A stretch of 64,000 bases of DNA, from contig NZ_JAKPBU010000010.1 in NCBI RefSeq assembly GCF_022662495.1, positions 1-64,000 of the forward strand. The letters are read 5' to 3'. This DNA comes from Lysobacter sp. M2-1. GTDB lineage: Bacteria > Pseudomonadota > Gammaproteobacteria > Xanthomonadales > Xanthomonadaceae. Shown piece by piece: positions 1 through 7,693 of this stretch (position 1 is its first letter; each line of letters starts with the position of its first letter). The notes under the pieces are model-generated. The model was not told the DNA's origin, made no database searches, and saw only the letters and a list, made by a program, of their open reading frames with translations. The position numbers and the translations under genes are program-made.

Positions 1-4
1 TCTT

Positions 5-88
5 GTGGGAGCGGCCTTGGCCGCGAATGCCTTTGATTCCTGCTCCCGGAACCTCGGGAAAAGCATTCGCGGCCAAGGCCGCTCCCAC
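5..88. repeat. REP-like palindrome, GTGGGAGCGGCC family
   Basis: Two perfectly complementary 26-base arms (5-30 and 63-88) flank a 32-base spacer. The outer end reads GTGGGAG and the arm carries GGCCNNGGCC. Related but less perfect copies occur at 35467-35518, 38896-38964 and 57963-58074. The arrangement resembles the extragenic palindromes of pseudomonads and xanthomonads. It lies just downstream of the minus-strand membrane protein gene, where it could protect the mRNA 3' end. No REP-associated transposase is in the window. Confidence 0.8.
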
Positions 89-142
89 ACTATGGGGCAG
101 CGCCCTCCAGGCACGTGCCCCGGGTCCGTCCGGTGACGCTGG

Positions 143-583
143 CTATGCGATCCAGCCGCGTGCGATCGCCTTTGTCGCGAGCCAGACCTGCACGATCGCC
201 ACAAGGATAACGGTGACCGGCATCGGCAGGGCCGCGGCGGCGCCGAGGATCTCCATCGCACCGCCCGGGAACAGCCAATAGCCGAACTGCACCAGCACCG
301 CCACCAGCGACAGCCAGAACAGCGGCAGCGCGGCGCGCTTGCGCAGCACCAGCAACAGCGCACCCAGGGTGCCGGCGACCACCGCCACGGCGAAGGCGAT
401 CCAGAGCCACTGTGGCGACGATTCGAACAGCTGGCGCTGACCTTCCGGCAGTGCCGCCAGGTCATCGGGCGACATCGTGTACTGCGAGTAGCACATCCAC
501 AGGCCGAACAGATTCCACAGCAGCAACAGCACGGCGACCACCCGGAACCAGCCCGGACGCGCCGAGGAAGGCGTTGCGTTCAT
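143..583 (-). CDS. Small multi-pass membrane protein of unknown function
   Basis: A 146-residue protein with four hydrophobic stretches: about 15-35, 60-80, 85-105 and 118-138. A short polar loop after the first contains SPDDLAALPEGQ. I chose the ATG at 583 because the longer reading starts at a non-ATG codon with no hydrophobic content. The composition resembles small inner-membrane proteins often labelled 'sugar transporter' or DoxX-like in xanthomonads, but I see no diagnostic motif, so no function is assigned. It is divergent from dinB with a 77-base gap, and the REP-like palindrome lies just past its 3' end. Confidence 0.75.
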   Translation of the reverse strand: MNATPSSARPGWFRVVAVLLLLWNLFGLWMCYSQYTMSPDDLAALPEGQRQLFESSPQWLWIAFAVAVVAGTLGALLLVLRKRAALPLFWLSLVAVLVQFGYWLFPGGAMEILGAAAALPMPVTVILVAIVQVWLATKAIARGWIA

Positions 584-644
584 GCGGTATCCCCTAGGGC
601 ATCGGATCGATGCGCGGCCGAGCATACGCCCGGTGCCGGCGCGC

Positions 645-650
645 TACCAT
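645..650 (+). promoter_or_regulatory. Candidate -10 element for dinB
   Basis: TACCAT, preceded by GC, lies 11 bases before the dinB ATG. A start site about seven bases downstream would give an almost leaderless transcript. No convincing -35 is visible. The same TANNAT pattern precedes other plus-strand genes in this window. Confidence 0.3.
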
Positions 651-660
651 CCGGCCCGCC

Positions 661-1764
661 ATGCCAGCCGCCACCCCACCGCAGCGCAAGATCGTGCACG
701 TCGACATGGACGCCTTCTACGCGTCGGTGGAGCAGCGCGACGACCCTGCCCTGCGCGGCCGTCCGGTGGTGGTGGCCTGGCGCGGCAACCGCTCGGTGGT
801 GTGCGCGGCCAGCTACGAGGCACGCACGTTCGGGGTGCGTTCGGCGATGCCCGCCGTGCGCGCCGAACGGCTGTGTCCGCAGGCGGTGTTCGTGCCGCCC
901 GACTTTCCCCGCTACAAGGCGGTGTCGCGACAGGTGCGCGAGATCTTTGCCAGGCATACCGACTGCATCGAACCGCTGTCGCTGGACGAGGCCTATCTCG
1001 ACGTCACCACCACGAAGACCAGCCTGGCGAGCGCCACCGCGACCGCCGAAGCGATCCGCGCTGCGATCCGCGAGGAGACCCAGCTGACTGCCTCGGCCGG
1101 CGTCGCGCCGAACAAGTTCCTGGCCAAGATCGCCAGCGACTGGAACAAGCCCGACGGTCAGTTCGTGATCCGCCCACACCAGGTCGAGGCCTTCGTCGCA
1201 CGCCTGCCGGTCGGGCGCCTGCCTGGCGTGGGCAAGGTCATGGAACGCAAGCTGGCGGACCTGGGCATCGCCACCTGCGCCGACCTGCGCGCGCATAGCG
1301 CCGAAGCGCTGGAGCAGCGCTTCGGTCGCTGGGGCCGCCGCCTGCACGAGCTCGCGCATGGCATCGACGAGCGCGCCGTGCAGGTCGAGCGCCCGACCCT
1401 GCAGATCTCCGCGGAGGACACCTTCCCCGAGGACCTGCCCCTGGCCGAGACCGAAGCGCACATCCGCCGTCTCGCCGAAAAGACCTGGGACGCCTACCTG
1501 CGCGAACTCGCGGCCCACCCCGAGCGCATCGCGCGCACCGTCGTGCTGAAGCTCAAGACGTCCGACTTCCGGATCCTGACCCGCAGCCTGACCCCGGACG
1601 AACGCCCGATGTTGCCGCAGCAACTGGCGGATATCGCCTGCGCGCTGCGCGATCGCGTCGCGCTGCCTGCGCAGACCCGTTACCGGTTGGTCGGGGTGGG
1701 CTTGTCCGGGTTCGTCGATGCCGACCGCTTCGGCGCGCAATCGGACCTGTTCTCCAGGCAATAA
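661..1764 (+). CDS. dinB: DNA polymerase IV (Y-family translesion polymerase)
   Basis: A 367-residue Y-family polymerase, close to the usual length. The N-terminal HVDMDAFYASVEQRD motif carries metal-binding D15. SLDEAYLDV (near residues 106-114) supplies the second acidic pair, followed by GVAPNKFLAKIASD. The little-finger domain follows. A β-clamp binding pentapeptide QSDLF sits at residues 360-364 near the C-terminus. It performs error-prone synthesis across lesions when recruited by the clamp. The ATG at 661 is chosen because the family N-terminus begins a few residues before HVDMD; an upstream in-frame ATG adds only an Arg-rich tail. No LexA box was recognised upstream. Confidence 0.97.
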   Translation: MPAATPPQRKIVHVDMDAFYASVEQRDDPALRGRPVVVAWRGNRSVVCAASYEARTFGVRSAMPAVRAERLCPQAVFVPPDFPRYKAVSRQVREIFARHTDCIEPLSLDEAYLDVTTTKTSLASATATAEAIRAAIREETQLTASAGVAPNKFLAKIASDWNKPDGQFVIRPHQVEAFVARLPVGRLPGVGKVMERKLADLGIATCADLRAHSAEALEQRFGRWGRRLHELAHGIDERAVQVERPTLQISAEDTFPEDLPLAETEAHIRRLAEKTWDAYLRELAAHPERIARTVVLKLKTSDFRILTRSLTPDERPMLPQQLADIACALRDRVALPAQTRYRLVGVGLSGFVDADRFGAQSDLFSRQ

Positions 1765-1770
1765 GGCAAC

Positions 1771-1790
1771 GCGCCGACGGGTATCGGCGC
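1771..1790 (+). terminator. Weak hairpin after dinB
   Basis: GCGCCGA and TCGGCGC form a 7-bp stem around a 6-base loop, 6 bases past the dinB stop. There is no T-tract, so it may only be a 3' stabilising or pausing hairpin. Confidence 0.35.
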
Positions 1791-1900
1791 AACTCGGCCG
1801 TGCTATTGCGCATCCCGTCACGAAACCGTAGCTCAAACCGCCGTTGCCGGGCTGTCCTTCGGCAATACTCCTCGACAGGGGTTCGCTGTACGACGGGGAT

Positions 1901-3667
1901 ATGGGAATGGCAGGGAATCGGCTGTATCCGAGCCAGGCCGCGGCGATCCGCACGGCCTTCCGCAAGCGTTATGACCTGCGCGGAACACCGCGCTACCAGA
2001 AGGCGCCGCCAGCCGCGCAGGAGGCGGTGCGACGTGCGCCCTCGATGGCGTCGCTTTCGCGCCCGTCGCTGGTCACGCTGCCGCGGCCGGCGTTCGCGGT
2101 GCGCGTGCTCAACAACCTGAGCTTCGGCGCCACGGCGGCTTCGATCGCGGCATTCAACGCGCTCGGCAGCGACGACACCACCCGCCTGACCCGCCATGTC
2201 GACGCGCAACTGGCCTGGAACACGATCGACGACAGCGCCCTGGAAACTCGCCTGGCCAACGCCGGCTACGCCACGCTGGGGAAAAGCCTGACCCAGCTAT
2301 GGGCCGACCATGTGCTCGGGGATCCTGTTTACGACGTGCGCATGCGCCCCGCGTGGGAAGTGCAACGCGCCGCGTTCGTGCGCGCGGCGCATTCGCGGCG
2401 CCAGCTGCGCGAGGTGATGACCACCTTCTGGCACGACCATTTCAACGTCACACTCAGCGACTTCTCCGCCGGACCGGTCTACGTGCACTACGACCGCGAC
2501 GTGATCCGTGCGCACGCGTTCGGCAACTTCCGCAAGATGCTCGAAGCCGTCGCGCAGAGCACGGCGATGCTGTACTACCTGGACAACCTGTCGAACACGC
2601 GCGCCGGACCGAACGAGAACTTCGCGCGCGAGCTGCTCGAACTGCATACCTTCGGGGTCGAGAACTATCTCGGGTTCATGGATCCGTTCGAGGTGCCGCC
2701 CTGTCCCGAGGATCCGTCGTATCCGATTGGCTATACCGACATCGACGTGTACGAGACCGCTTCCGCCTTCACCGGCTGGTCGGTAAAGAACGGCCACTGG
2801 CAATTCCCGACCGAGAACGACGGCACCTTCGTCTATCGCCCGTCGTGGCACGACGCCGGTCCGAAGTACGTGCTGGGCAATTTCATCTACCCGGAACAGG
2901 CCGCGCTGAAGGACGGACGCGACATCCTCGACCGCATCGCGAGCCACCCGCGCGTGGCCAGGTTCATCTGCAGGAAGCTGTTTCGACGGTTCTTCGCCGA
3001 CACCCCGAGCCAGGCGCTGGTCAACAGCGCTGCCGTGGTGTTCCGCGATCACTGGCAGCACCCGGACCAGATCCGTATCACCTTGCGCCACATTCTGCTT
3101 TCGGACGCGGCGTACAACAGCTGGGGCCAGAAGAACCGACGGCCATTCGAAGCGGTCGTGGCGGCGATGCGGGTGCTGGGTAGCGACTGGACCCTGCGCG
3201 TCGCTGACGCAAAGAGCGATGAGTTCATGTACCGCATGGGCATGACCGGCCACGAGCCCTACGACTGGCCCGCGCCCAACGGCTACCCCGATACAGGAAT
3301 CGCGTGGTCCGGTGCGAACAGCTTCGCGATGACCTGGAAGATCCTCAACTGGTTCACAGAGGCCAGCGACGGCGGGGTGCCGCTGGCGCCGATCCTTGGG
3401 ACCACCCGCGCCGGCCTGCCCGCGGCGCAATGGACGGCGACCAAGCTGGTGGATTTCTGGTGCCGGCGCGTGCTCGGATACCTGCCGGTCGCGGCGCGCA
3501 GGCAGGAGCTGATCGCATTCATGGCGCAGAACGGCGATGCGAACACTTATGTGATCACCGATACGGACGAATGGGCCGCGAGCGACCTGAAGCGGCATTA
3601 CAACCAGCAGCGCCTGCGCAGCATGGTCTCGCTGATCCTCATGTCGCCCGAATTCCTGAGCCGCTGA
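1901..3667 (+). CDS. DUF1800 family protein
   Basis: A 588-residue DUF1800 protein. Family signatures are visible: FWHDHFNV (near 165), NENFARELLELHTFGV (near 240), CRKLFRRFFADTPSQ (near 355) and a late PAPNGYPDTG block (near 455). The molecular function of the family is not established. Its members are typically encoded beside DUF1501, as here, where the DUF1501 gene begins 9 bases after this stop. The start at 1901 (MGMAGNRLYPSQ) follows a purine-rich ACGGGG; ATG 1907 is an alternative. No signal peptide or Tat motif is apparent, although the partner has one. Confidence 0.88.
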   Translation: MGMAGNRLYPSQAAAIRTAFRKRYDLRGTPRYQKAPPAAQEAVRRAPSMASLSRPSLVTLPRPAFAVRVLNNLSFGATAASIAAFNALGSDDTTRLTRHVDAQLAWNTIDDSALETRLANAGYATLGKSLTQLWADHVLGDPVYDVRMRPAWEVQRAAFVRAAHSRRQLREVMTTFWHDHFNVTLSDFSAGPVYVHYDRDVIRAHAFGNFRKMLEAVAQSTAMLYYLDNLSNTRAGPNENFARELLELHTFGVENYLGFMDPFEVPPCPEDPSYPIGYTDIDVYETASAFTGWSVKNGHWQFPTENDGTFVYRPSWHDAGPKYVLGNFIYPEQAALKDGRDILDRIASHPRVARFICRKLFRRFFADTPSQALVNSAAVVFRDHWQHPDQIRITLRHILLSDAAYNSWGQKNRRPFEAVVAAMRVLGSDWTLRVADAKSDEFMYRMGMTGHEPYDWPAPNGYPDTGIAWSGANSFAMTWKILNWFTEASDGGVPLAPILGTTRAGLPAAQWTATKLVDFWCRRVLGYLPVAARRQELIAFMAQNGDANTYVITDTDEWAASDLKRHYNQQRLRSMVSLILMSPEFLSR

Positions 3668-3676
3668 GGGCCCGCC

Positions 3677-5179
3677 ATGTCGCGCATCGAACTGAACCGC
3701 CGCGATTTCCTCAAAGGCTGCTGCGCCACCGCCGCAGCCGGCGCCGTGGGTCCCAGCCTGCTGTTCTCGCCCGAGGCGCAGGCCGCGGCCAATACCTACG
3801 ACACCGTCGTGCTGGTGTTCCTGCGCGGCGGCATCGACGGCCTGAACCTGGTCGTGCCGACCTCGGGCAACGACCGATCGTTCTACGAACAGGCGCGGCC
3901 GAATCTGGCCATCGCAGCGAGCGGCACCTACGGTGCGTTGCCGCTGACCCTGGCTGGCGGCGCCGCGACGCCGTTCGGACTGCATCCGTCTGCAACCGGA
4001 CTGCGTGACATCTGGGAGGCCGGCAAGCTGGCGATCGTGCACAGCTGCGGCATGCCGACCGTGGTGACGCGCAGCCATTTCAACGCGCAGCTGTTCCTGG
4101 ATTTCGGTACCCCCGGGCGGGCCAGCGGCACGGGCTGGATGGCGCGCGCGCTGGACGCGCAGGCTGCCTCGCTCGGCCAGGCCGCGATGCCCGCGCTGGC
4201 GACGAATGACCGGGTCCCGGCCAACCTGCTCGGCAGCACCCAGGCGCTGGTCATGGGCAGCCCCGCGGACTTCGCGCTCAACGCCGGCGCCTGGCAATGG
4301 CAGACCCGCAGGAGCGGCATGCCCGCCGGAGCCATGGGCGTGAACGAAACGCTCGCGCGGCTCTGGAAAGGCAACACCGGCCTGGAGTACAGCGGCGCGC
4401 GCGCCGATGCAGCGCTGCAGGTGGTGGCCACGCAGCCGTACACCACCACCCTGCCCGCCGGCTGGCCGGACTCGGGGTTTGCCCGTCAGCTGTGGACGAT
4501 CGCCCAGTCGATCCGGTTCAACCTCGGCCTGCGTTACGCCACGCTCGACCTGGGCGGCTGGGACACCCATGACAGCCAGGGGTCGGCGGGCAGCGGCTAT
4601 CACTACTACCAGAACAAGATCGCCGAACTGTCGCAGGCTCTCACCGCCTTTTATTCCGAACTGAGCAGCGGCGGCGAGATGTCGCGCGTGACCGTGGTGG
4701 TGCAATCGGAATTCGGACGCCGGGTCCGCGAGAACGGCAGCCGCGGCACCGACCATGGCTACGGCAATCCGTTGCTGGTGCTGGGCGGACCGGTCAACGG
4801 CCGTCGCTTTTACGGCAGCTGGATGGGCCTGGATCCGGAAGTGCTGTCGCCCTACTTCGGCGACGTGCCGGCGACTACCGATTTCCGGCGTGTTTTCTCG
4901 GAACTGCTGGTGCGACGCATGGGGATCTCCGATACCGGCGTGGTCTTTCCGGAGTATGTCGCGCCCGCGCCGCTGGGAATCGTGCAGAACGCCGTCGCTG
5001 CTGCGACTGCCTCGCACGTGGTTTCGCGGCAGCCGGCCACGGTGTTGCCGACACACGACTCGGCACATCGCACGGTTTCGACCGGGCGACCGCGCCCGGC
5101 CCGTTTGCCGCGACCGGTGGACAGCTGGACGTTGCGGATCTGGATCAGGCTGCTGCGCTGGCTGTTCCTGCGGATCTGA
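3677..5179 (+). CDS. DUF1501 family protein with Tat signal
   Basis: A 500-residue DUF1501 protein. The N-terminus carries a twin-arginine signal (NRRDFLKG, residues 7-14) followed by an Ala/Gly-rich hydrophobic stretch ending near AQAA, so a folded periplasmic or surface protein is expected. Family-like blocks include VFLRGGIDGLNLVVP near 55, HSCGMP and RSHFNAQ near 120-135, GGWDTHDSQGS near 295 and a late QSEFGRRVREN/TDHGYGNP block near 340-360. The family is distantly sulfatase/alkaline-phosphatase-like, but the substrate is unknown. The C-terminus beyond about residue 435 is an unusual basic tail ending in the hydrophobic/aromatic IWIRLLRWLFLRI. It appears to be cotranscribed with the DUF1800 gene. 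Confidence 0.9.
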   Translation: MSRIELNRRDFLKGCCATAAAGAVGPSLLFSPEAQAAANTYDTVVLVFLRGGIDGLNLVVPTSGNDRSFYEQARPNLAIAASGTYGALPLTLAGGAATPFGLHPSATGLRDIWEAGKLAIVHSCGMPTVVTRSHFNAQLFLDFGTPGRASGTGWMARALDAQAASLGQAAMPALATNDRVPANLLGSTQALVMGSPADFALNAGAWQWQTRRSGMPAGAMGVNETLARLWKGNTGLEYSGARADAALQVVATQPYTTTLPAGWPDSGFARQLWTIAQSIRFNLGLRYATLDLGGWDTHDSQGSAGSGYHYYQNKIAELSQALTAFYSELSSGGEMSRVTVVVQSEFGRRVRENGSRGTDHGYGNPLLVLGGPVNGRRFYGSWMGLDPEVLSPYFGDVPATTDFRRVFSELLVRRMGISDTGVVFPEYVAPAPLGIVQNAVAAATASHVVSRQPATVLPTHDSAHRTVSTGRPRPARLPRPVDSWTLRIWIRLLRWLFLRI

Positions 5180-5249
5180 CCGGCGTCATCGCCTGAGCGA
5201 CAGCATGGCAATGCCGTCGATGCCATGAGCCGCGCAATGGAGGAAGCGG

Positions 5250-6146
5250 ATGCCTGCCACGCAATCGCTGATGACCACGCGCCGCGGCGAGTTCCGCGCG
5301 TTGTACCGCGCCCTGCAGCGCGATCGCCGCGCATTCGAAGCCACCCCGGTGATCTTCTGCGAAGGCGACTCGTGGTTCTCGACGCCGCTGGCGATGAACC
5401 TGCTGGACTGGCTGGTGTGGCCCGCGCCAGCCGATGAAGCCCGCGGCGTGCCGCTGTTCGGCGCGGGCGGCCTGTTCTTCCGCACCGAGGACAGCGGCGA
5501 CCTTGCGCTGGACATGTTCGCCCCGCGACGGATCCGCGACCTTGCCGAGTGGTACGAGGGTTTCGCCTTCGACCTGGTGCTGGTGAGCGCGGGCGGCAAC
5601 GACTTCGTGGACGGTTTCCTGCAGCGGCTGTTCCGCAGCCTGCGCCCGATGAGCGCCACGGCGGCTTTCCAGCGCGTGCTAGACAGCGGACGCTACGGGC
5701 AGGTGCGCGCGGCCTATCGCGGCTTCGTCGAACGCTTCCGCGTGATCCGGCCGCGCACGCCGATCCTTGCGCACAGCTACGACTACCCGCTGCGCATGGG
5801 TCAGCCCGCCAAGCTGACACTGGGCAATCTGGGCGCCGCCGCATTGCTGAAACAAGGCGCCGGTCCGTGGATCGGAAACCGCGTGGCGCACGTACTGCCG
5901 GATATCGCGCAGCAACGGCGGTTCGCGCAGCTGATGACCGACGGCTTCGTCGAGCATGTGCTGATGCCGCTGCGCGACGATCCGGCCAGCGGCCGCGTGT
6001 TCGACTTCGTCGACCTGCGCGGAACGCTGCGCCGCGAATCGCATTGGTTCGACGAGATGCACCCGAGCGGCGCCGGCTTCGCCCTGCTGGCCGACCGGTT
6101 CCGCCGGCAGATGCAACAGAAGCTCGAAGTGAAGCTCGGTGGTTGA
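5250..6146 (+). CDS. SGNH/GDSL-type hydrolase
   Basis: A 298-residue protein carrying the SGNH hydrolase blocks in order: GDSWF with the putative nucleophile Ser41, GGNDF near 115-119, and a C-terminal DEMHPS with Asp268 and His271. It is therefore probably an esterase, lipase or acetylhydrolase. There is no signal peptide, so a cytoplasmic location is likely. The AGGAAG ribosome-binding site (5241-5246) supports the ATG at 5250. It follows the DUF1501 gene by 70 bases on the same strand and may share its transcript. It ends 23 bases before a convergent gene. The substrate cannot be inferred. Confidence 0.82.
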   Translation: MPATQSLMTTRRGEFRALYRALQRDRRAFEATPVIFCEGDSWFSTPLAMNLLDWLVWPAPADEARGVPLFGAGGLFFRTEDSGDLALDMFAPRRIRDLAEWYEGFAFDLVLVSAGGNDFVDGFLQRLFRSLRPMSATAAFQRVLDSGRYGQVRAAYRGFVERFRVIRPRTPILAHSYDYPLRMGQPAKLTLGNLGAAALLKQGAGPWIGNRVAHVLPDIAQQRRFAQLMTDGFVEHVLMPLRDDPASGRVFDFVDLRGTLRRESHWFDEMHPSGAGFALLADRFRRQMQQKLEVKLGG

Positions 6147-6169
6147 GCGCGCGCGCCGACTGTCGCCGG

Positions 6170-6610
6170 TCAACGCTTTTCCGGATCGATCCTGAAGGCG
6201 AAGCAATATCGGCCTACGGGGTGTCGCCATGCCAGCTCCAGCTCTGGTTCGAACTGGGCGCGTCGCTGGTCCGCCGCGCTGTCGCGGGCGAAGACGGCGC
6301 ACAGCAGGAAGGCGTTCTCTCCTTTCGTCCGGTAGCCGTACGGCGCTGCGGTCTGCGGATCGGACAGGGCCAGCCCCAGGCCAGGTTCGCGCGCCAGTTC
6401 AGACAGATCGGTGGGCAGGCGGCCCTCGCGCTCATGGACCATGCGCACGGCGCGCTCGATCTGCATCAGCTGCTGCACCCGGGTTTCGTCCATGCGTCGT
6501 TCGCGCTGCACGGCCGGCGACCCCATCACCACGATCGCCGCGATCACGGTGGCGGCGATTGCGACTGCTGCCGCGACCAGCAGCCAGAATCCCGCGCCGC
6601 GGGCGTTCAT
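6170..6610 (-). CDS. Single-pass protein with pilin-like layout
   Basis: A 146-residue protein with one N-terminal membrane segment (residues 7-29) and a soluble domain. EGRLPTDLSEL followed by DPQTAAPYGYR resembles the pattern seen after the long helix in type II secretion pseudopilins (a 'LPTxLxEL ... DPxTxxPYxY' layout). There is no clear prepilin peptidase site at the N-terminus, so I do not call it a pseudopilin. Its ATG overlaps the stop of the DUF5671 gene (ATGA, 6607-6610), indicating translational coupling and a possible shared membrane role. Confidence 0.7.
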   Translation of the reverse strand: MNARGAGFWLLVAAAVAIAATVIAAIVVMGSPAVQRERRMDETRVQQLMQIERAVRMVHEREGRLPTDLSELAREPGLGLALSDPQTAAPYGYRTKGENAFLLCAVFARDSAADQRRAQFEPELELAWRHPVGRYCFAFRIDPEKR

Positions 6611-7248
6611 GGGGCCTGCTCCTCGCGACGCAGGTCGTGCAGGTAGTAACCGAAGACGCTGCCGGCGATCACGGCCACCACCAGCACCTTGAGCGCGAAG
6701 CGGATGCTGATCTCGCCGCCCAGCAGGTTGTAGACCAGGGTGGTGAAGTCGCAGATCAGCGCGATCGCCGCCAGGTACAGGGTCAGGTAGGTCAACCAGC
6801 GCCGCACCGGCGAGAGCCGCTTGACCGGATTGCGTTCCACATCGCGCGCGACCTGCCGCGCTACGAACGCGAAGATCGGGAACGCGATCAGCAGCGACGC
6901 CACCGACCAGCGCATCGATGAGCCGAACACCTCATAGCCGCGACCGCTGGCCGCGTCCGGGAAGGCCACGTTGATCAGGTCGAACAGCAGGCTGCCCAGG
7001 TGGAACGCGGTGTAATACAGGGTGGCGAACAGCACCAGGTACACGAACGCGTCGCGCGCCGACAACGAGGCCCGCGGACGCGGCACCGGGACCGGGAAAT
7101 CGACCTCCGCATAGTCCTCCAGCGCACCGCGGACCTGTTGCTCGGTCCAGCCGGCTTCGATCAGGGCAGCGAGGATGGACGGACGCGACTGCCCGCGCGC
7201 GAGCGCTTCGCGCACGAACAGATCGAGTTGCGAGGTTCCCGCCGCCAT
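6607..7248 (-). CDS. DUF5671 domain membrane protein
   Basis: A 213-residue protein. A short cytoplasmic N-terminus (SQLDLFVREALARGQSRPSI, then a 'W-T-E-x-x-V' pattern resembling a SHOCT/UBA-like helix pair) precedes four predicted membrane segments. The repeated 'YLVLFATLYYTAFHLGSLLFD' and 'YLTLYLAAIALICDFTTLVY' layout is typical of DUF5671. Function is unknown. The start at 7248 follows GGGAGGCAACG, a good ribosome-binding site; the longer upstream reading is Arg/Pro-rich shadow. It is the first gene of a two-gene unit with the single-pass protein. Confidence 0.78.
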   Translation of the reverse strand: MAAGTSQLDLFVREALARGQSRPSILAALIEAGWTEQQVRGALEDYAEVDFPVPVPRPRASLSARDAFVYLVLFATLYYTAFHLGSLLFDLINVAFPDAASGRGYEVFGSSMRWSVASLLIAFPIFAFVARQVARDVERNPVKRLSPVRRWLTYLTLYLAAIALICDFTTLVYNLLGGEISIRFALKVLVVAVIAGSVFGYYLHDLRREEQAP

Positions 7249-7384
7249 CGTTGCCTCCCTCAGGCCCGTGTACGGCAATGTAGCAAGTCCGGGCGCCTGG
7301 GCACGCGGCAGGTATTCAATCCCCGCCACGGCGACACGAGGACGCGTGCTGTAACCTGCGACGACATTCCCCACCGGGACCGCC

Positions 7385-7693
7385 ATGGGCCGCACGGCCA
7401 CCGGCATGCTCCGCGCAGACGACCTGCGCGGCCTCAACCGCCTCACGATCGACGCCGTCGCCGGCACCGTCGGCCTGGTCGAATCGATGCACGCGGCGAT
7501 CACCCATCTGCCCGCCGTGCTCGGCGCTCCGGCACCCAGGCGCACGCGCGGGCTTACGGGATGGATCTACCGCCGCATCCACGACACGACCCGGATGGTT
7601 GGCATCGGGGTCGACACTTCGCTGTCGCTGATGGCGTCGCTGCTGCGCGCACGCGAAGACGAGCCAGGCGCGATGCGGTGCTCGCGGCCATGA
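7385..7693 (+). CDS. N-terminal segment of a split alpha/beta hydrolase
   Basis: 102 codons giving a helical N-terminal region (LRGLNRLTIDAVAGTVGLVE, then GLTGWIYRRIHDTTRMVGIG). From memory of the family, this normally runs straight into the hydrolase domain of the next frame. Here it stops with TGA at 7691-7693, overlapping the ATG of the downstream frame by ATGA. The last residues (GAMRCSRP) look out of frame: the next frame reads RRDAVLAAMNGVLGDHL across the same bases. A one-base loss near 7660-7680 would explain this. Alternatively, the two frames are translationally coupled. Confidence 0.55.
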   Translation: MGRTATGMLRADDLRGLNRLTIDAVAGTVGLVESMHAAITHLPAVLGAPAPRRTRGLTGWIYRRIHDTTRMVGIGVDTSLSLMASLLRAREDEPGAMRCSRP

